A stretch of DNA of 64,000 nucleotides, from positions 1 through 64,000 of the forward strand of contig CAITND010000187.1 in assembly GCA_903893625.1 (NCBI GenBank). The letters run 5' to 3'. Numbering within the stretch: the first letter of the stretch is position 1; the number at the start of each line of letters is the position of its first letter. Both the position numbers and the translations under genes were made by a program. The notes below the pieces were generated by a model, which had not been told where the DNA came from, made no database searches, and was given only the letters and a program-made list of their open reading frames with translations. This document shows, one piece after another, positions 1 through 8,705 of this stretch. Source of the DNA: an uncultured Oscillatoriales cyanobacterium (GTDB lineage Bacteria; Cyanobacteriota; Cyanobacteriia; Cyanobacteriales; Microcoleaceae).

Positions 1-92
1 CCAATTCGTAATTCGTAATTCCCAATTCGTAATTCGTAATTCCCAATTCGTAATTCGTAATTCGTAATTCCCAATTCGTAATTCCCAATTCC
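1..92. repeat. Heptameric tandem repeat (STRR), AATTCGT/AATTCCC units
   Basis: The first 92 bases are head-to-tail 7-mers alternating between AATTCGT and AATTCCC. Heptameric short tandemly repeated repetitive sequences are characteristic of filamentous cyanobacteria. The repeat may continue beyond the window. It lies just downstream of the glycosyltransferase terminator and has no coding content. Confidence 0.85.
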
Positions 93-101
93 CTCCTATA
101 T

Positions 102-148
102 ATAAAAAAGACTCGCTAAGATGAAGGTTAAACCATCTCTACGAGTCT
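102..148 (-). terminator. Rho-independent terminator of the glycosyltransferase gene
   Basis: AGACTCG (109-115) pairs with CGAGTCT (142-148), and an inner AGATG (119-123) pairs with CATCT (134-138). Read on the minus strand the stem is followed by CTTTTTTATA, a good U-tract. It sits 27 bases after the stop codon at 175. Confidence 0.75.
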
Positions 149-174
149 AAAGCACAAAACAGAAACTTAAGTGA

Positions 175-1347
175 TTAAGCCACGAAAGAATCCCGGAATT
201 CTTGGGTTAAATAATCCAAGACAAGATCGAGGGTTTGCTGTTTGACCCAGCCTTTCATTACCGCAACTTCTCCAAACAGTAGATTCAATTCACCTTGTTC
301 TTCTAGGATTAAATTAATTTGGGTTTCATTTAACAATTTAGCTTTGTAGAGATAGTAACCCAAAGGATGCCGATGTTTTGATAGTGCTAAATCGGGTAAA
401 TAATCGGCAAAGAAATCAACTGTTTCCCGTTCCAACCATCCCAACTCAACGACGAAATCGCCGAATCGTTTTTCCGGTTGTTCCATTTGCATTTCCAAGA
501 CCTGGTTTACTTTGTCAGCAGACAGTAAGCCTGCTTTTCTTAACAGTTGTCCCAAGCGGGGAGATTCCCAATTGACAAATTCTTCTCTGGTGGAGAACGG
601 AGGATTATACAGTTTTAACTTTTGCAGGAGCAATAACCAGAAGAAAGGCAGATCCTCAACCAGATACCGCTTCCATAAACGTCCGGGTTCCGAAAACAAA
701 CGGTGCAGCCATTCGACCCCCATATCGCTCATCCATTGGGGAGAGCGACCTTTTTCTCCCGCTTCAAAGTCAATGGTTGCACCAATTGCTAAGAAAACTT
801 TGATATTTTTGAGTTGATTGCGGTATTGAGAAATCCATTTTTCTTGTTTGGGAGCACCCACACCAATTGCTAATACAGTTGCACCCGAATTATTAATCCG
901 ATCAATAATCCGTTGGCATTCTACCTCATCTTTTTCAAAGCCAAAGGGAGGAGAATAAGACTCGATAATCATTTCCCGACCTACTTTCTTGTTGATTTTT
1001 TCCTGAGCGCGTTTAGCTACACCGACCGCAGCCCCCATCAAAAAGATGGTCATTTCTTCATGATCTTTATAATAATCGTAGAATGCTGGAAATAAATCCG
1101 AACCTGAAATTTTTTCTATTATCGGCTGACCTAAAAATTTAGAGGCATAAATCAGGATTTTACTATCACAAACCCGGTAAGTTGAATCTTGATAGATGTC
1201 ATAAAATTCCGGGTCTTTTTGCAACTTCATCAAATGATCAACATTGGGAGTAAAAACAACACCGCCTTTTGCACCAAGTCGTTTGAGAAGCTCGGTTCTG
1301 CTAATGTTATGGATAGGAACATTGAGGATACTGATTTCGTTAGCCAT
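175..1347 (-). CDS. WecB/TagA/CpsF glycosyltransferase with C-terminal MshEN-like repeats
   Basis: Residues about 1-245 match the WecB/TagA/CpsF family, which transfers a sugar (typically ManNAc or a relative) from a UDP-sugar to a lipid-linked acceptor during polysaccharide assembly. Visible family motifs are TPNVDHL near the start, AIGVGAPKQEKW and GAPKQ-type core in the middle, and WLHRLFSEPGRLWKRY at the end of the domain. The remaining ~130 residues are extra: two ~50-residue helical repeats of the pattern LGxxLxxAgLLs..Qin.iLe.Q....FGe..v..GW, as in the N-terminal domains of GspE/MshE ATPases. The ATG at 1347 is preferred over an upstream in-frame codon at 1401 because the family begins near ISILNVPI. 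The gene is monocistronic, with its own terminator. Substrate cannot be told. Confidence 0.85.
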   Translation of the reverse strand: MANEISILNVPIHNISRTELLKRLGAKGGVVFTPNVDHLMKLQKDPEFYDIYQDSTYRVCDSKILIYASKFLGQPIIEKISGSDLFPAFYDYYKDHEEMTIFLMGAAVGVAKRAQEKINKKVGREMIIESYSPPFGFEKDEVECQRIIDRINNSGATVLAIGVGAPKQEKWISQYRNQLKNIKVFLAIGATIDFEAGEKGRSPQWMSDMGVEWLHRLFSEPGRLWKRYLVEDLPFFWLLLLQKLKLYNPPFSTREEFVNWESPRLGQLLRKAGLLSADKVNQVLEMQMEQPEKRFGDFVVELGWLERETVDFFADYLPDLALSKHRHPLGYYLYKAKLLNETQINLILEEQGELNLLFGEVAVMKGWVKQQTLDLVLDYLTQEFRDSFVA

Positions 1348-2013
1348 AGCGTTTTTCTGTCCTGTCGTCAGGAATAGGGGGATTAACTTAAATTTTGCCA
1401 AAGCTTAGTTTAACGTTATGCCACAACGATCAACTGGGCAATCGGCTACAATATCATTGTCATTTCCCTCGATCGGTTCACTTTTGTTTCCCTTCGATTC
1501 TCTCGGCTCGGTCACCCGTTTCTTTGACTGAGAGACTTCGCTCTAAATCTGTCACTGACCCATCAATGTAGCTAATAGATGAATTAAGGGTTACTACTCG
1601 ATAGTTATGTCAAGTGGAAGAATATGGTTTTGAATTCTTGGATTATAGACTCAAACGTTCAAGCATTACTAGACCTTTTTGTAAAACTTTAAATGAATTC
1701 ATGTAAAGATTTGGTAAAGGGTAGATTTCGATCAGGAATCTTTTAGAGTAACTCCATCTTTTTTCTTGGTTTTTGACCTCTACGATGAATTATTTTTTTG
1801 GTAACAATCAAAATCTTCCGTAAAATTACTGAACTTAGTCTTAACAATTTTAACAGTTGTGTATTTTGACCCGCCTCTAAAATTTTATCTCGCCAAGGAA
1901 AATTAGACTCCGTATAAATGCTTATTTCTTTGATCCCTTTTACAGAGGGATTTAAAGATCGAGTCATTGCTAAAATACTAAAGCAAGTTGCAGTTTCTAG
2001 TCAGAGGTTCAAG
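1348..2013. other. Long intergenic region without recognisable gene
   Basis: Six hundred and sixty-six bases between divergent genes. It should hold promoters for both the glycosyltransferase (minus) and the aldolase-like gene (plus). A 74-codon minus-strand ORF (1743-1967) has a basic, low-complexity sequence and no recognisable family. No strong hairpin or RNA motif was seen. Confidence 0.4.
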
Positions 2014-2610
2014 ATGATCGATGAAGGTGTCGTGAAGTATTCCTGTGAATGTATTCCAGGGGAAAACGTTGCGGTTGAATTGATAGAATCCTTAATGACA
2101 TGGCGCGATCGCATTCATGAATTAGGACTAATTGGAGTCTATGAAAATGGCATCGGATTTGGCAATATTAGCATCCGTATTGCGAATACTTCACAATTTA
2201 TTATTTCTGGAAGCCAAACCGGACATTTAGCGAAACTAGATCCCGATCATTATACTGTTGTCACAGATTTTAATATTGAACACAATCATCTCACCTGTTG
2301 TGGGCCAATTCAAGCCTCCTCTGAATCCTTAACCCATGCGGCTATTTATAGTTATGAACCCAATATTAACGCAATTATTCATGTTCATCATCCGCAACTG
2401 TGGCGAAATCTATTATATCAAGTTCCCACTACTCGAAAACAAGTTCAATATGGAACTCCACAAATGGCAAAAGAAATGTTGAGATTATTTGATCAAGAAA
2501 GTTTACGAGAAAAGAAAATATTAGTCATGGCTGGACATGAAGATGGGTTTATCACCTTTGGTAAAGACTTAACTGAAGCCGGAGAAATATTAATGAAATA
2601 TTATCGTTAA
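2014..2610 (+). CDS. Class II aldolase/adducin family protein
   Basis: About 198 residues. The protein resembles class II aldolases and sugar-phosphate epimerases (fuculose-1-P aldolase, ribulose-5-P epimerase, methylthioribulose dehydratase), which use a divalent metal held by histidines. The segment NAIIHVHHPQLW carries the HxH metal pair, and GFGNISIR resembles the usual GNxS phosphate/substrate loop. A second acidic/His region, VMAGHEDGFITFG, matches the late HxxG segment of the family. The ATG at 2014 is chosen over an in-frame ATG at 1918 because AGAGG lies 6 bases upstream and the family similarity begins after it. It stands alone, with no adjacent sugar or methionine-salvage gene, so the substrate is unknown. 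Confidence 0.8.
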   Translation: MIDEGVVKYSCECIPGENVAVELIESLMTWRDRIHELGLIGVYENGIGFGNISIRIANTSQFIISGSQTGHLAKLDPDHYTVVTDFNIEHNHLTCCGPIQASSESLTHAAIYSYEPNINAIIHVHHPQLWRNLLYQVPTTRKQVQYGTPQMAKEMLRLFDQESLREKKILVMAGHEDGFITFGKDLTEAGEILMKYYR

Positions 2611-2638
2611 CGCTTATAATTTCCATAACAATAAAAAA

Positions 2639-3205
2639 TTAAACATTAAAAATTTGTGCAACAGTTAACTTTAATTCGGGGAAAGTTGGGAAAGCGATCG
2701 CATCTTCTCCCCGAAACTCTACCACATCATAAAACCCATCTACTAAAGTTAAAATGGATATCTTTAATTCCTGGGGATCAATAATCCAATATTCAGGAAT
2801 ACCCAAGGCTGCATATTCTGAACGTTTATAACGATAATCTTCTTCTGGGTTCCCAGGACTAACAATTTCAACGGCTAATAATGGCGGTTCTTCTAATATT
2901 GCTGAGGATAAGGTTCTAAGAAGTTGACGTTGTTCTTGATTAATCACTAATATATCAGGAATTCGTGATTGCTTAATCCCAGTTCTCACCCCAACATTTC
3001 CTGGCCAAGCAACGCACTCTAATTGTAACCTTTGGATTTCTGCGTTTAAGATATTATAGATAAAACGTAAAATCTCAGCGTGTAAACCACTAGCTGGTGG
3101 CATAGGAACTAATTCTCCATTGAACAATTCATATTTCAAATCCGTATGATCTCGATAGTTGAGATAGTCCTCAAAGCTATAGTTTTTGGTTACAGTCTGA
3201 AGCAT
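2639..3205 (-). CDS. Uma2 family (DUF820) PD-(D/E)XK nuclease-like protein
   Basis: 188 residues, the usual size of the Uma2/DUF820 family, which is greatly expanded in cyanobacteria and has a restriction-endonuclease fold. Visible signatures are SRIPDILV (catalytic Asp), LLAVEIVSPGN (the E of the ExK-like site), RYKRSEYAALGIPEYWIIDP and a C-terminal FPELKLTVAQIF. Biological role is not established for the family; suggestions include mobile-element or stress-related nuclease activity. It converges with the aldolase-like gene, 28 bases apart. No toxin-antitoxin partner is seen. A second member lies at 32.1 kb and is only distantly similar. Confidence 0.88.
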   Translation of the reverse strand: MLQTVTKNYSFEDYLNYRDHTDLKYELFNGELVPMPPASGLHAEILRFIYNILNAEIQRLQLECVAWPGNVGVRTGIKQSRIPDILVINQEQRQLLRTLSSAILEEPPLLAVEIVSPGNPEEDYRYKRSEYAALGIPEYWIIDPQELKISILTLVDGFYDVVEFRGEDAIAFPTFPELKLTVAQIFNV

Positions 3206-3337
3206 GGGAGTTATTGACCTCCATTGAGGATACTGTGATTATATTATAGTTGAAAAACAAGATCTATAGAGGGTTAAATTTTATTAACCCTTGGCAAATT
3301 TTGATTTATATGCTACATTTATATTACACAATAAAAT

Positions 3338-3373
3338 ATTAAGAGGCAATATTTTGACAAATTGCCTCTTAAT
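3338..3373. repeat. Perfect 13-bp inverted repeat, 10-base loop
   Basis: Bases 3338-3350 (ending AAGAGGCAAT) are the reverse complement of 3361-3373 (starting ATTGCCTCTT). The loop carries TTGACA (3354-3359), which resembles a -35 box, but no convincing -10 follows at the right distance. It lies 28 bases before the nucleotidyltransferase start. It could be an attenuator or operator, or a relic of a small palindromic element. Confidence 0.6.
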
Positions 3374-3401
3374 TCAATTGATTATCTATTTAAAACTTGC
3401 T

Positions 3402-4490
3402 ATGAACCGTTTAGAAATTGAAAACCGTACTATTTTACTCGCCTTAACAGGTTCCAGAGGCTATGGACTGGCAACAATCACCTCAGATTATGATTATCGC
3501 GGGGTTTTTATTGCGACAAAGCCGTATTATTTAGGATTTAATTTAATCGAACAAAAAGATACAGGCTGGACGGATGAATCTGCTGGTAAATTTCCATTTT
3601 TATCTCAAGATACCTGTTTGTATGAATTAAAGAAATTTCTGAGATTATCAACGGAAAATAACCCTAATATTTTAGAATTATTGTGGTTTAAAAACTATGT
3701 GGAAATTACGGATGTAGGGGAACAGTTGAGACAGCATCGTCAGATGTTTTTATCTAAAAAAGTCAAACAGACCTATTCAGGTTATGGTTATGCTCAAATT
3801 AAAAAGTTAGAATCCCATCGCCGTTGGTTATTGAATCCTCCGACTCATAAACCCACGGCTGCGGAATTTGGGTTAGTAGATACTCCTCCATTAACTATCA
3901 GTCAAATGAATACTTTTTTGGAGTATTTGTATGGGTTAGTGCGCGATCGCATTGAATTTTTAGAACCCGCCAAAGAACTGTATAAACTCCTGACTGCTGA
4001 TATTGATTTTAAAGGGATTTTAAAACAACATCCCTTACCAGAAGAAACCTTAGAAATGACACAACAGTTGGCAAATTCTTCTAAGGATTTTATTCAATTG
4101 TTGCAAAAAAGTCAACAGTATCAACGAGCTTGTCGAGAATATCAACATTATCAAGATTGGCAGAAAAATCGCAATCCTGAACGTGCTGAAATGGAAGCTA
4201 AAGTCGGATATGATTGCAAATTTGCCATGCAAGCCATTCGATTATTAAAAACAGGAATTGAGATTTTAGAAACTCAATCCTTAATCGTAGACCGTCGAGA
4301 AGCGGGGGATGCCGAGGAGTTATTAGATATTAAAAAGGGGAAATACGCCTATGATGAAGTCATGGAAATGGCTAAAACCTTGTATCAAAAATTGGATCAA
4401 GCCGAGGAAAATTCTACTTTACCCAAACAAGTGAATGGGGAAGCCGTCAATCAACTTTGTATTGAGTTAGTTTCTCAACAGGGATTTTGA
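3402..4490 (+). CDS. Nucleotidyltransferase of the RlaP (DNA polymerase beta superfamily) type
   Basis: 362 residues. The N-terminal region carries the nucleotidyltransferase signature LTGSRGYGLATITSDYDYRG, in which GS and DxD supply the substrate loop and metal ligands of a pol-beta-type active site. The architecture, with a catalytic head and a long helical tail, matches proteins annotated as RNA-repair-associated RlaP/PF10127. That family's reaction is predicted, not proven. The ATG at 3402 is chosen over an upstream in-frame start at 3291, because the upstream extension is hydrophobic and non-family, and crosses the 13-bp inverted repeat. No RNA ligase or phosphatase partner is adjacent, so a link with RNA repair is only by family. 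Confidence 0.8.
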   Translation: MNRLEIENRTILLALTGSRGYGLATITSDYDYRGVFIATKPYYLGFNLIEQKDTGWTDESAGKFPFLSQDTCLYELKKFLRLSTENNPNILELLWFKNYVEITDVGEQLRQHRQMFLSKKVKQTYSGYGYAQIKKLESHRRWLLNPPTHKPTAAEFGLVDTPPLTISQMNTFLEYLYGLVRDRIEFLEPAKELYKLLTADIDFKGILKQHPLPEETLEMTQQLANSSKDFIQLLQKSQQYQRACREYQHYQDWQKNRNPERAEMEAKVGYDCKFAMQAIRLLKTGIEILETQSLIVDRREAGDAEELLDIKKGKYAYDEVMEMAKTLYQKLDQAEENSTLPKQVNGEAVNQLCIELVSQQGF

Positions 4491-4528
4491 TCACGGATTT
4501 AGAGGGATTTCACGGATTTCACGGATTT

Positions 4529-4555
4529 GTAGGGGCGGGGTTACCCCATCCCTAC
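4529..4555. repeat. Dispersed palindromic repeat (GTAGGGG type)
   Basis: GTAGGG (4529-4534) pairs with CCCTAC, and an inner GGGG pairs with CCCC around TTA. It sits between convergent genes and could also act as a terminator. Just before it, ATTTCACGG is repeated head to tail (about 4508-4528). A similar hairpin occurs at 59757-59780. Confidence 0.65.
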
Positions 4556-4565
4556 CCGTCAACAG

Positions 4566-5663
4566 TCAACGTGAATTCACAACATAATCAGAAGCAATGG
4601 GTTGCACTTTTCCTCGATAAACTAACCCTTGGTAAATTATAGATGCCGCTTCACCAAAGGTTGCTGATTGATTGGGATTGAGGGTATTTTTATCAGGATA
4701 ATTAACGACTAATCCCGCTTCTGTTGCGGCGGCAACACCCTCAATAGCCCAGGGCGGAATTTGATTAGCATCTTTGAATATTTTAAGGGTTTGTTGAGGA
4801 TTTGTAGGCGTTTTTAACTCTAAACCACTCGCTAAAGCGACTAACACTTGAACACGAGAAATTTCTTGTTTGGGTTGAAAAGTATCCCCTGGATATCCAA
4901 CTAAAAAACCTGATTGAGTTACTTCTTTCAACGCAGGTTTAGCCCAAAAGTTTTGAGGAACATCCTTAAATTGAATCGGAGGTTTTTCGGATTGTTCATC
5001 AAACGCCCTTTCTAATTGGGTGGCAAATTCTCCCCGTGTAATTTTTTGATCCGGTTTAAACGGTTTTTGATTAGACCCTGTTGCCCAATTTTTATTAATA
5101 AAATAGACCACAAACGGACTCGCCCAATATCCTTCTGGAATTATAGAAGATTTGGCTGTTTGAGGTGTGGACTTTGTTGTTAAAGGAGGTGGAGTGGTTG
5201 AACAAATATTTCCCCCCTGGCGTTGAGTCGAACAAGCGGATTTCGTGGGGGCGATGTTCGTTGTTTGGGGGGGAACTGGGGTAACTTGCGGTTGCGGTGA
5301 AGCAGCAATGGAGGTGTCCGGCGTAGTTTGAGGAACTAACCCCCAGGTAGCCGACCCAGGTTGATTTACCGTTGTTTCGGGTGTCGTGGAAGTTGTCGGG
5401 GGTTGAGGGGTTGTTCCAGATAGAGGCGAAACCCCGTCTGGAAGGGAATCTTCTAGGATTTTGGATAAGGTTTGATTTTCGGAAGAAGTTTGGGTTTCTG
5501 GGGGGGTTTGATTGGGGTTGAGGGCTAATTTCTTGTCAGGATGGCTTAAAATCCAAAACAAAATTGTACCCATCGTTGCTAACGCAACAATAATGGCAAT
5601 GATCTCATCTAAGCGGGAATTAGACCGACCATTGGGGGGATCAGGGGGATAAGATTGTGACAT
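4566..5663 (-). CDS. Membrane-anchored SLH-domain protein
   Basis: 365 residues. A short cytoplasmic N-terminus is followed by one membrane segment (about residues 20-40, IIVALATMGTILFWILSH). A long low-complexity linker rich in T, P, Q and S runs to about residue 175. Three S-layer homology repeats follow: one beginning WASPFVVYFINKN, a second with FKDVPQNFWAKPALKEV and GYPGDTFQPKQEISRVQ, and a third with FKDANQIPPWAIEGV. SLH domains bind pyruvylated or acidic cell-wall polymers. Similar cyanobacterial proteins are thought to tether the envelope to the wall. There is no beta-barrel domain after the SLH part, so this is not a Slr1841-type porin. A heptamer repeat lies just upstream of the start. 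Confidence 0.88.
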   Translation of the reverse strand: MSQSYPPDPPNGRSNSRLDEIIAIIVALATMGTILFWILSHPDKKLALNPNQTPPETQTSSENQTLSKILEDSLPDGVSPLSGTTPQPPTTSTTPETTVNQPGSATWGLVPQTTPDTSIAASPQPQVTPVPPQTTNIAPTKSACSTQRQGGNICSTTPPPLTTKSTPQTAKSSIIPEGYWASPFVVYFINKNWATGSNQKPFKPDQKITRGEFATQLERAFDEQSEKPPIQFKDVPQNFWAKPALKEVTQSGFLVGYPGDTFQPKQEISRVQVLVALASGLELKTPTNPQQTLKIFKDANQIPPWAIEGVAAATEAGLVVNYPDKNTLNPNQSATFGEAASIIYQGLVYRGKVQPIASDYVVNSR

Positions 5664-5677
5664 GGATCACTCCTATT

Positions 5678-5708
5678 CAGTAATCAGTAATCAGTAATCA
5701 GTAATCAG
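5678..5708. repeat. Heptameric tandem repeat (STRR), CAGTAAT unit
   Basis: Four full CAGTAAT units plus CAG, between the SLH gene start and the end of glgP. The following bases (ATTACTGATTATTGTAATCAG) include inverted copies of the unit, so a hairpin can form. Confidence 0.85.
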
Positions 5709-5740
5709 TTTTTCATGATTACTGATTATTGTAATCAGGA

Positions 5741-8278
5741 TTAATTGATCACACGCAATCCGGCGGCTTCTGGGTTATATCCTTCCATTTCAACAGGAAC
5801 AGGTTTAACGTTCCAGATTTCGTTGCAATATTCGCGGATGGTGCGATCGCTAGAGAATTTACCCATGCGAAGGGCATTCAGAATCGACATTCTTGTCCAT
5901 TTAGCCGTATCTTGGAAGGCTAAACTGACTTGTCGCTGACAATCAATATAGGCTTGATAATCTGCGAAAAGCATATATTCATCATGGTACATTAAGGAAT
6001 CTACCAAGGGTTTAAATAGTTCCTCATTTCCATGGGAGAAATAACCCGATGAAATTCGATCTATCACTCCTTTTAATTCAGGATTTCGATGATAGTAATC
6101 GCTGGGTTTATAGCCTTTAGATTTTAAGGAATAAACTTCTGCTGCGGTTAATCCAAATAGGAAGAAATTATCAAAACCCGCTTCTTCTCGGATTTCAATA
6201 TTTGCTCCATCTAGGGTGCCAATGGTTAATGCACCATTCATGGCAAACTTCATGTTTCCGGTTCCAGACGCTTCTTTTCCGGCTGTTGAAATTTGTTCCG
6301 ATAAATCCGCCGCCGGATAGATCCGTTGACCTAAAGAGGCGTTAAAGTTCGCCAAAAACACCACTTTTAAGCGTCCCCGCACATCGGGATCTTTATTAAC
6401 AACTTCCCCAACGGCATTAATCAATTTAATGATTAATTTTGCCATAAAATAGCCCGGAGCCGCTTTCCCCCCAAAGATAAAAGTACGGGGATAAATATTG
6501 ATATTGGGGTTTTGTTTAATCCGGTTATACAGGGCAATAATGTGCAGAACATCCAGATGTTGACGTTTGTATTCGTGAATCCGTTTCACCTGAATATCAA
6601 AAATCGAATGGGGATCAACTTCAACGCCATTATATTTCCAAATATAATCGGCTAACAGTTGTTTGTTGTACAGTTTAATTTGACGCCACTGTTCACAGAA
6701 TTCAGGATCATCAATTTGGCTTTCTAATTGACGCAGTTGATCCAAATCCTTAAGCCAACCGTCACCAATTTTAGAGCTATAAAACGCCGATAATGTCGGG
6801 TTACTCAATAAAATCCAACGGCGAGGGGTAACACCATTGGTTTTATTGACAAACTTCTCCGGCCAAAGTTGATAGAAATCTCGGAGGGTATCTTGTTTCA
6901 ACAATTCCGTATGTAGTGCCGCCACGCCATTAATCGCATGACTTCCAACACAGGCTAAATGAGCCATCCGCACAAATTGTTCTGGCCCTTCTTCAATTAA
7001 AGATAAGCGTCCGACTAACTGATCATCTTCGGGATACCAACGGCGAATATCTTCAATGAAACGACGGTTAATTTCATAGATGATTTGTAAATGGCGAGGT
7101 AACAAATAGCCAAACAAACCCACTGACCATTTCTCTAAGGCTTCGGGTAACAGGGTATGGTTTGTATAGGCAAAAGTTTTTTGGGTAACTCGCCAAGCGG
7201 AATCCCAATCCATACCATATTTATCAATTAATACTCGCATTAATTCAGCGATCGCAATCGCCGGATGGGTATCATTCAATTGAATGGCGGCGGTTTCATT
7301 CAGGTTATAAAGACCGCTATTGTGTCGCAGATGGCGTTTGACAATATCTTGCAAAGAACAAGCGACAAAGAAATATTGCTGTTCTAAGCGCAATTGTTTA
7401 CCTTGGGGGGTGTTGTCATTGGGATACAACACTTTAGAAATGGTTTCCGATCGCATTTTATCGGACACCGCCCCATCATAATTTCCGGCGTTGAAGGCGT
7501 CAAAGTTAAAATCATCACCCGCTTCTGCTTTCCATAGTCGCAGAGGGTTAACGGTGTTGGTGTCATATCCTGGAACCGGCGTATCGTAGGGAATCCCGAT
7601 CACGGTTTTGGTTGGAATCCAGCGAATCCTTTCCCGTCCTTTGCCATCGTGATAAATCTCGGTCTGACCACCAAATTTAACTTCAATCGCCTGTTCAGGA
7701 CGCGGAATTTCCCAAGGGTTGCCAAACCTTAGCCATTTGTCGGGAATTTCCGCTTGCCAACCATCTTGCATGGTTTGGTGAAAAATCCCAAATTCATAAC
7801 GAATTCCATAGCCAACGGCGGGAATTTCCAAGGTAGCCAGGGAGTCGAGGAAACAGGCGGCTAATCGTCCTAAACCGCCATTTCCTAAGCCCGGATCGGG
7901 TTCTTGTTCGAGAAGTTCATCTAAGTTGAGTCCCGATTCTTCGACGGCTTGACGGACGCGATCATAGAGGTGTAAGTTAATTAAACTATTACCCAAGTGT
8001 CGCCCCATCAGGAATTCGGCCGACAGATAATAAACAATTTTGACGCTGTTGTCGTCGTAGGTTTTGACCGTTTTCAACCATCGGCTTAATTGGCGATCGC
8101 GCAAGGTATAGGCCAACGCCATGTAAAAATCTTCCTTTGTGGCGATGGCTTCATATTTGCCCAGTTCATAGAATAGATTATCGGCAAAGGCCCGTTTCAG
8201 GGTTTCCACACTCGTTCCAGTGCGATCGTCCTCAATTTGGATGGGACATTGATTAATCGGAATCAAGGATTGAGTCAT
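5741..8278 (-). CDS. glgP: Glycogen/alpha-glucan phosphorylase
   Basis: 845 residues, full length for the family. Glycogen phosphorylase releases glucose-1-phosphate from the non-reducing ends of glycogen, using pyridoxal phosphate as the acid-base catalyst. The PLP-lysine segment EASGTGNMKFAMNGAL is near the C-terminus and NGGLGRLAACFLDSLATL marks the N-terminal catalytic core. GYGIRYEFGIF and QLNDTHPAIAIAELMR are also conserved. The protein lacks the regulatory N-terminal phosphorylation extension of animal enzymes, as usual in bacteria. It starts with ATG at 8278 after a 427-base region that contains repeated GATACAGA motifs. No other glycogen genes are adjacent. Confidence 0.97.
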   Translation of the reverse strand: MTQSLIPINQCPIQIEDDRTGTSVETLKRAFADNLFYELGKYEAIATKEDFYMALAYTLRDRQLSRWLKTVKTYDDNSVKIVYYLSAEFLMGRHLGNSLINLHLYDRVRQAVEESGLNLDELLEQEPDPGLGNGGLGRLAACFLDSLATLEIPAVGYGIRYEFGIFHQTMQDGWQAEIPDKWLRFGNPWEIPRPEQAIEVKFGGQTEIYHDGKGRERIRWIPTKTVIGIPYDTPVPGYDTNTVNPLRLWKAEAGDDFNFDAFNAGNYDGAVSDKMRSETISKVLYPNDNTPQGKQLRLEQQYFFVACSLQDIVKRHLRHNSGLYNLNETAAIQLNDTHPAIAIAELMRVLIDKYGMDWDSAWRVTQKTFAYTNHTLLPEALEKWSVGLFGYLLPRHLQIIYEINRRFIEDIRRWYPEDDQLVGRLSLIEEGPEQFVRMAHLACVGSHAINGVAALHTELLKQDTLRDFYQLWPEKFVNKTNGVTPRRWILLSNPTLSAFYSSKIGDGWLKDLDQLRQLESQIDDPEFCEQWRQIKLYNKQLLADYIWKYNGVEVDPHSIFDIQVKRIHEYKRQHLDVLHIIALYNRIKQNPNINIYPRTFIFGGKAAPGYFMAKLIIKLINAVGEVVNKDPDVRGRLKVVFLANFNASLGQRIYPAADLSEQISTAGKEASGTGNMKFAMNGALTIGTLDGANIEIREEAGFDNFFLFGLTAAEVYSLKSKGYKPSDYYHRNPELKGVIDRISSGYFSHGNEELFKPLVDSLMYHDEYMLFADYQAYIDCQRQVSLAFQDTAKWTRMSILNALRMGKFSSDRTIREYCNEIWNVKPVPVEMEGYNPEAAGLRVIN

Positions 8279-8330
8279 TCAGTCTCCTTTCTGAGCATCA
8301 ATTAGCGTTCAAACAATCGTCTGGGTAACA

Positions 8331-8418
8331 GGATACAGATTTACTAGCGTTCGTGATGTTGTGTTTATAACTGTTGTTGGTCAACGATTCTGTATCCCGC
8401 TCCTGAATGATACAGATT
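8331..8418. promoter_or_regulatory. Three GATACAGA motifs upstream of glgP
   Basis: GGATACAGA at 8331-8339 is exactly inverted at 8389-8397 (TCTGTATCC), and GATACAGATT recurs directly at 8409-8418. All lie 50-140 bases before the glgP start. Spaced copies of one motif suggest an operator, but no known regulator is identified. The rest of the 8279-8705 intergenic region holds one HIP1 site and the toxin-antitoxin operator. Confidence 0.4.
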
Positions 8419-8648
8419 GTGTTGAACTCAAAATTACTTAAGGTCAGTTACGTTGGCATTCATTTTAGCTTGTTTAACAGTTCTGCACACCCCCACAACA
8501 GAAATTAGCACACCATCGGGTTTCTGAGTGTCAGAGGAGTCTCCAAGAAGATCAAGTGGCCCAAAGGGTTGAGTTTGGGGGACAATTCATCCTTATATTG
8601 AAGAAAAAATAAAGAGGCGATCGCATTTTAAACAAGTGACTCATCGAG

Positions 8649-8671
8649 TATAGAAAAAAGTTTTCTATAAT
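8649..8671 (+). promoter_or_regulatory. Palindromic operator overlapping a -10 box, antitoxin promoter
   Basis: TATAGAAAA (8649-8657) and TTTTCTATA (8661-8669) form a perfect 9-bp inverted repeat with a 3-base centre. TATAAT (8666-8671) overlaps its right arm. The start codon of the AbrB-like antitoxin is 35 bases further on. Toxin-antitoxin operons are normally autorepressed by the antitoxin at such palindromes. Confidence 0.55.
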
Positions 8672-8705
8672 AAAGTATTATTTAATTTGGCGAACAACTC
8701 AACTT

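Noticed and set aside
1743-1967. 74-codon minus-strand ORF between glycosyltransferase and aldolase-like gene
   Set aside because: Basic, low-complexity translation without family features; overlaps the upstream part of the aldolase ORF; no ribosome binding site.
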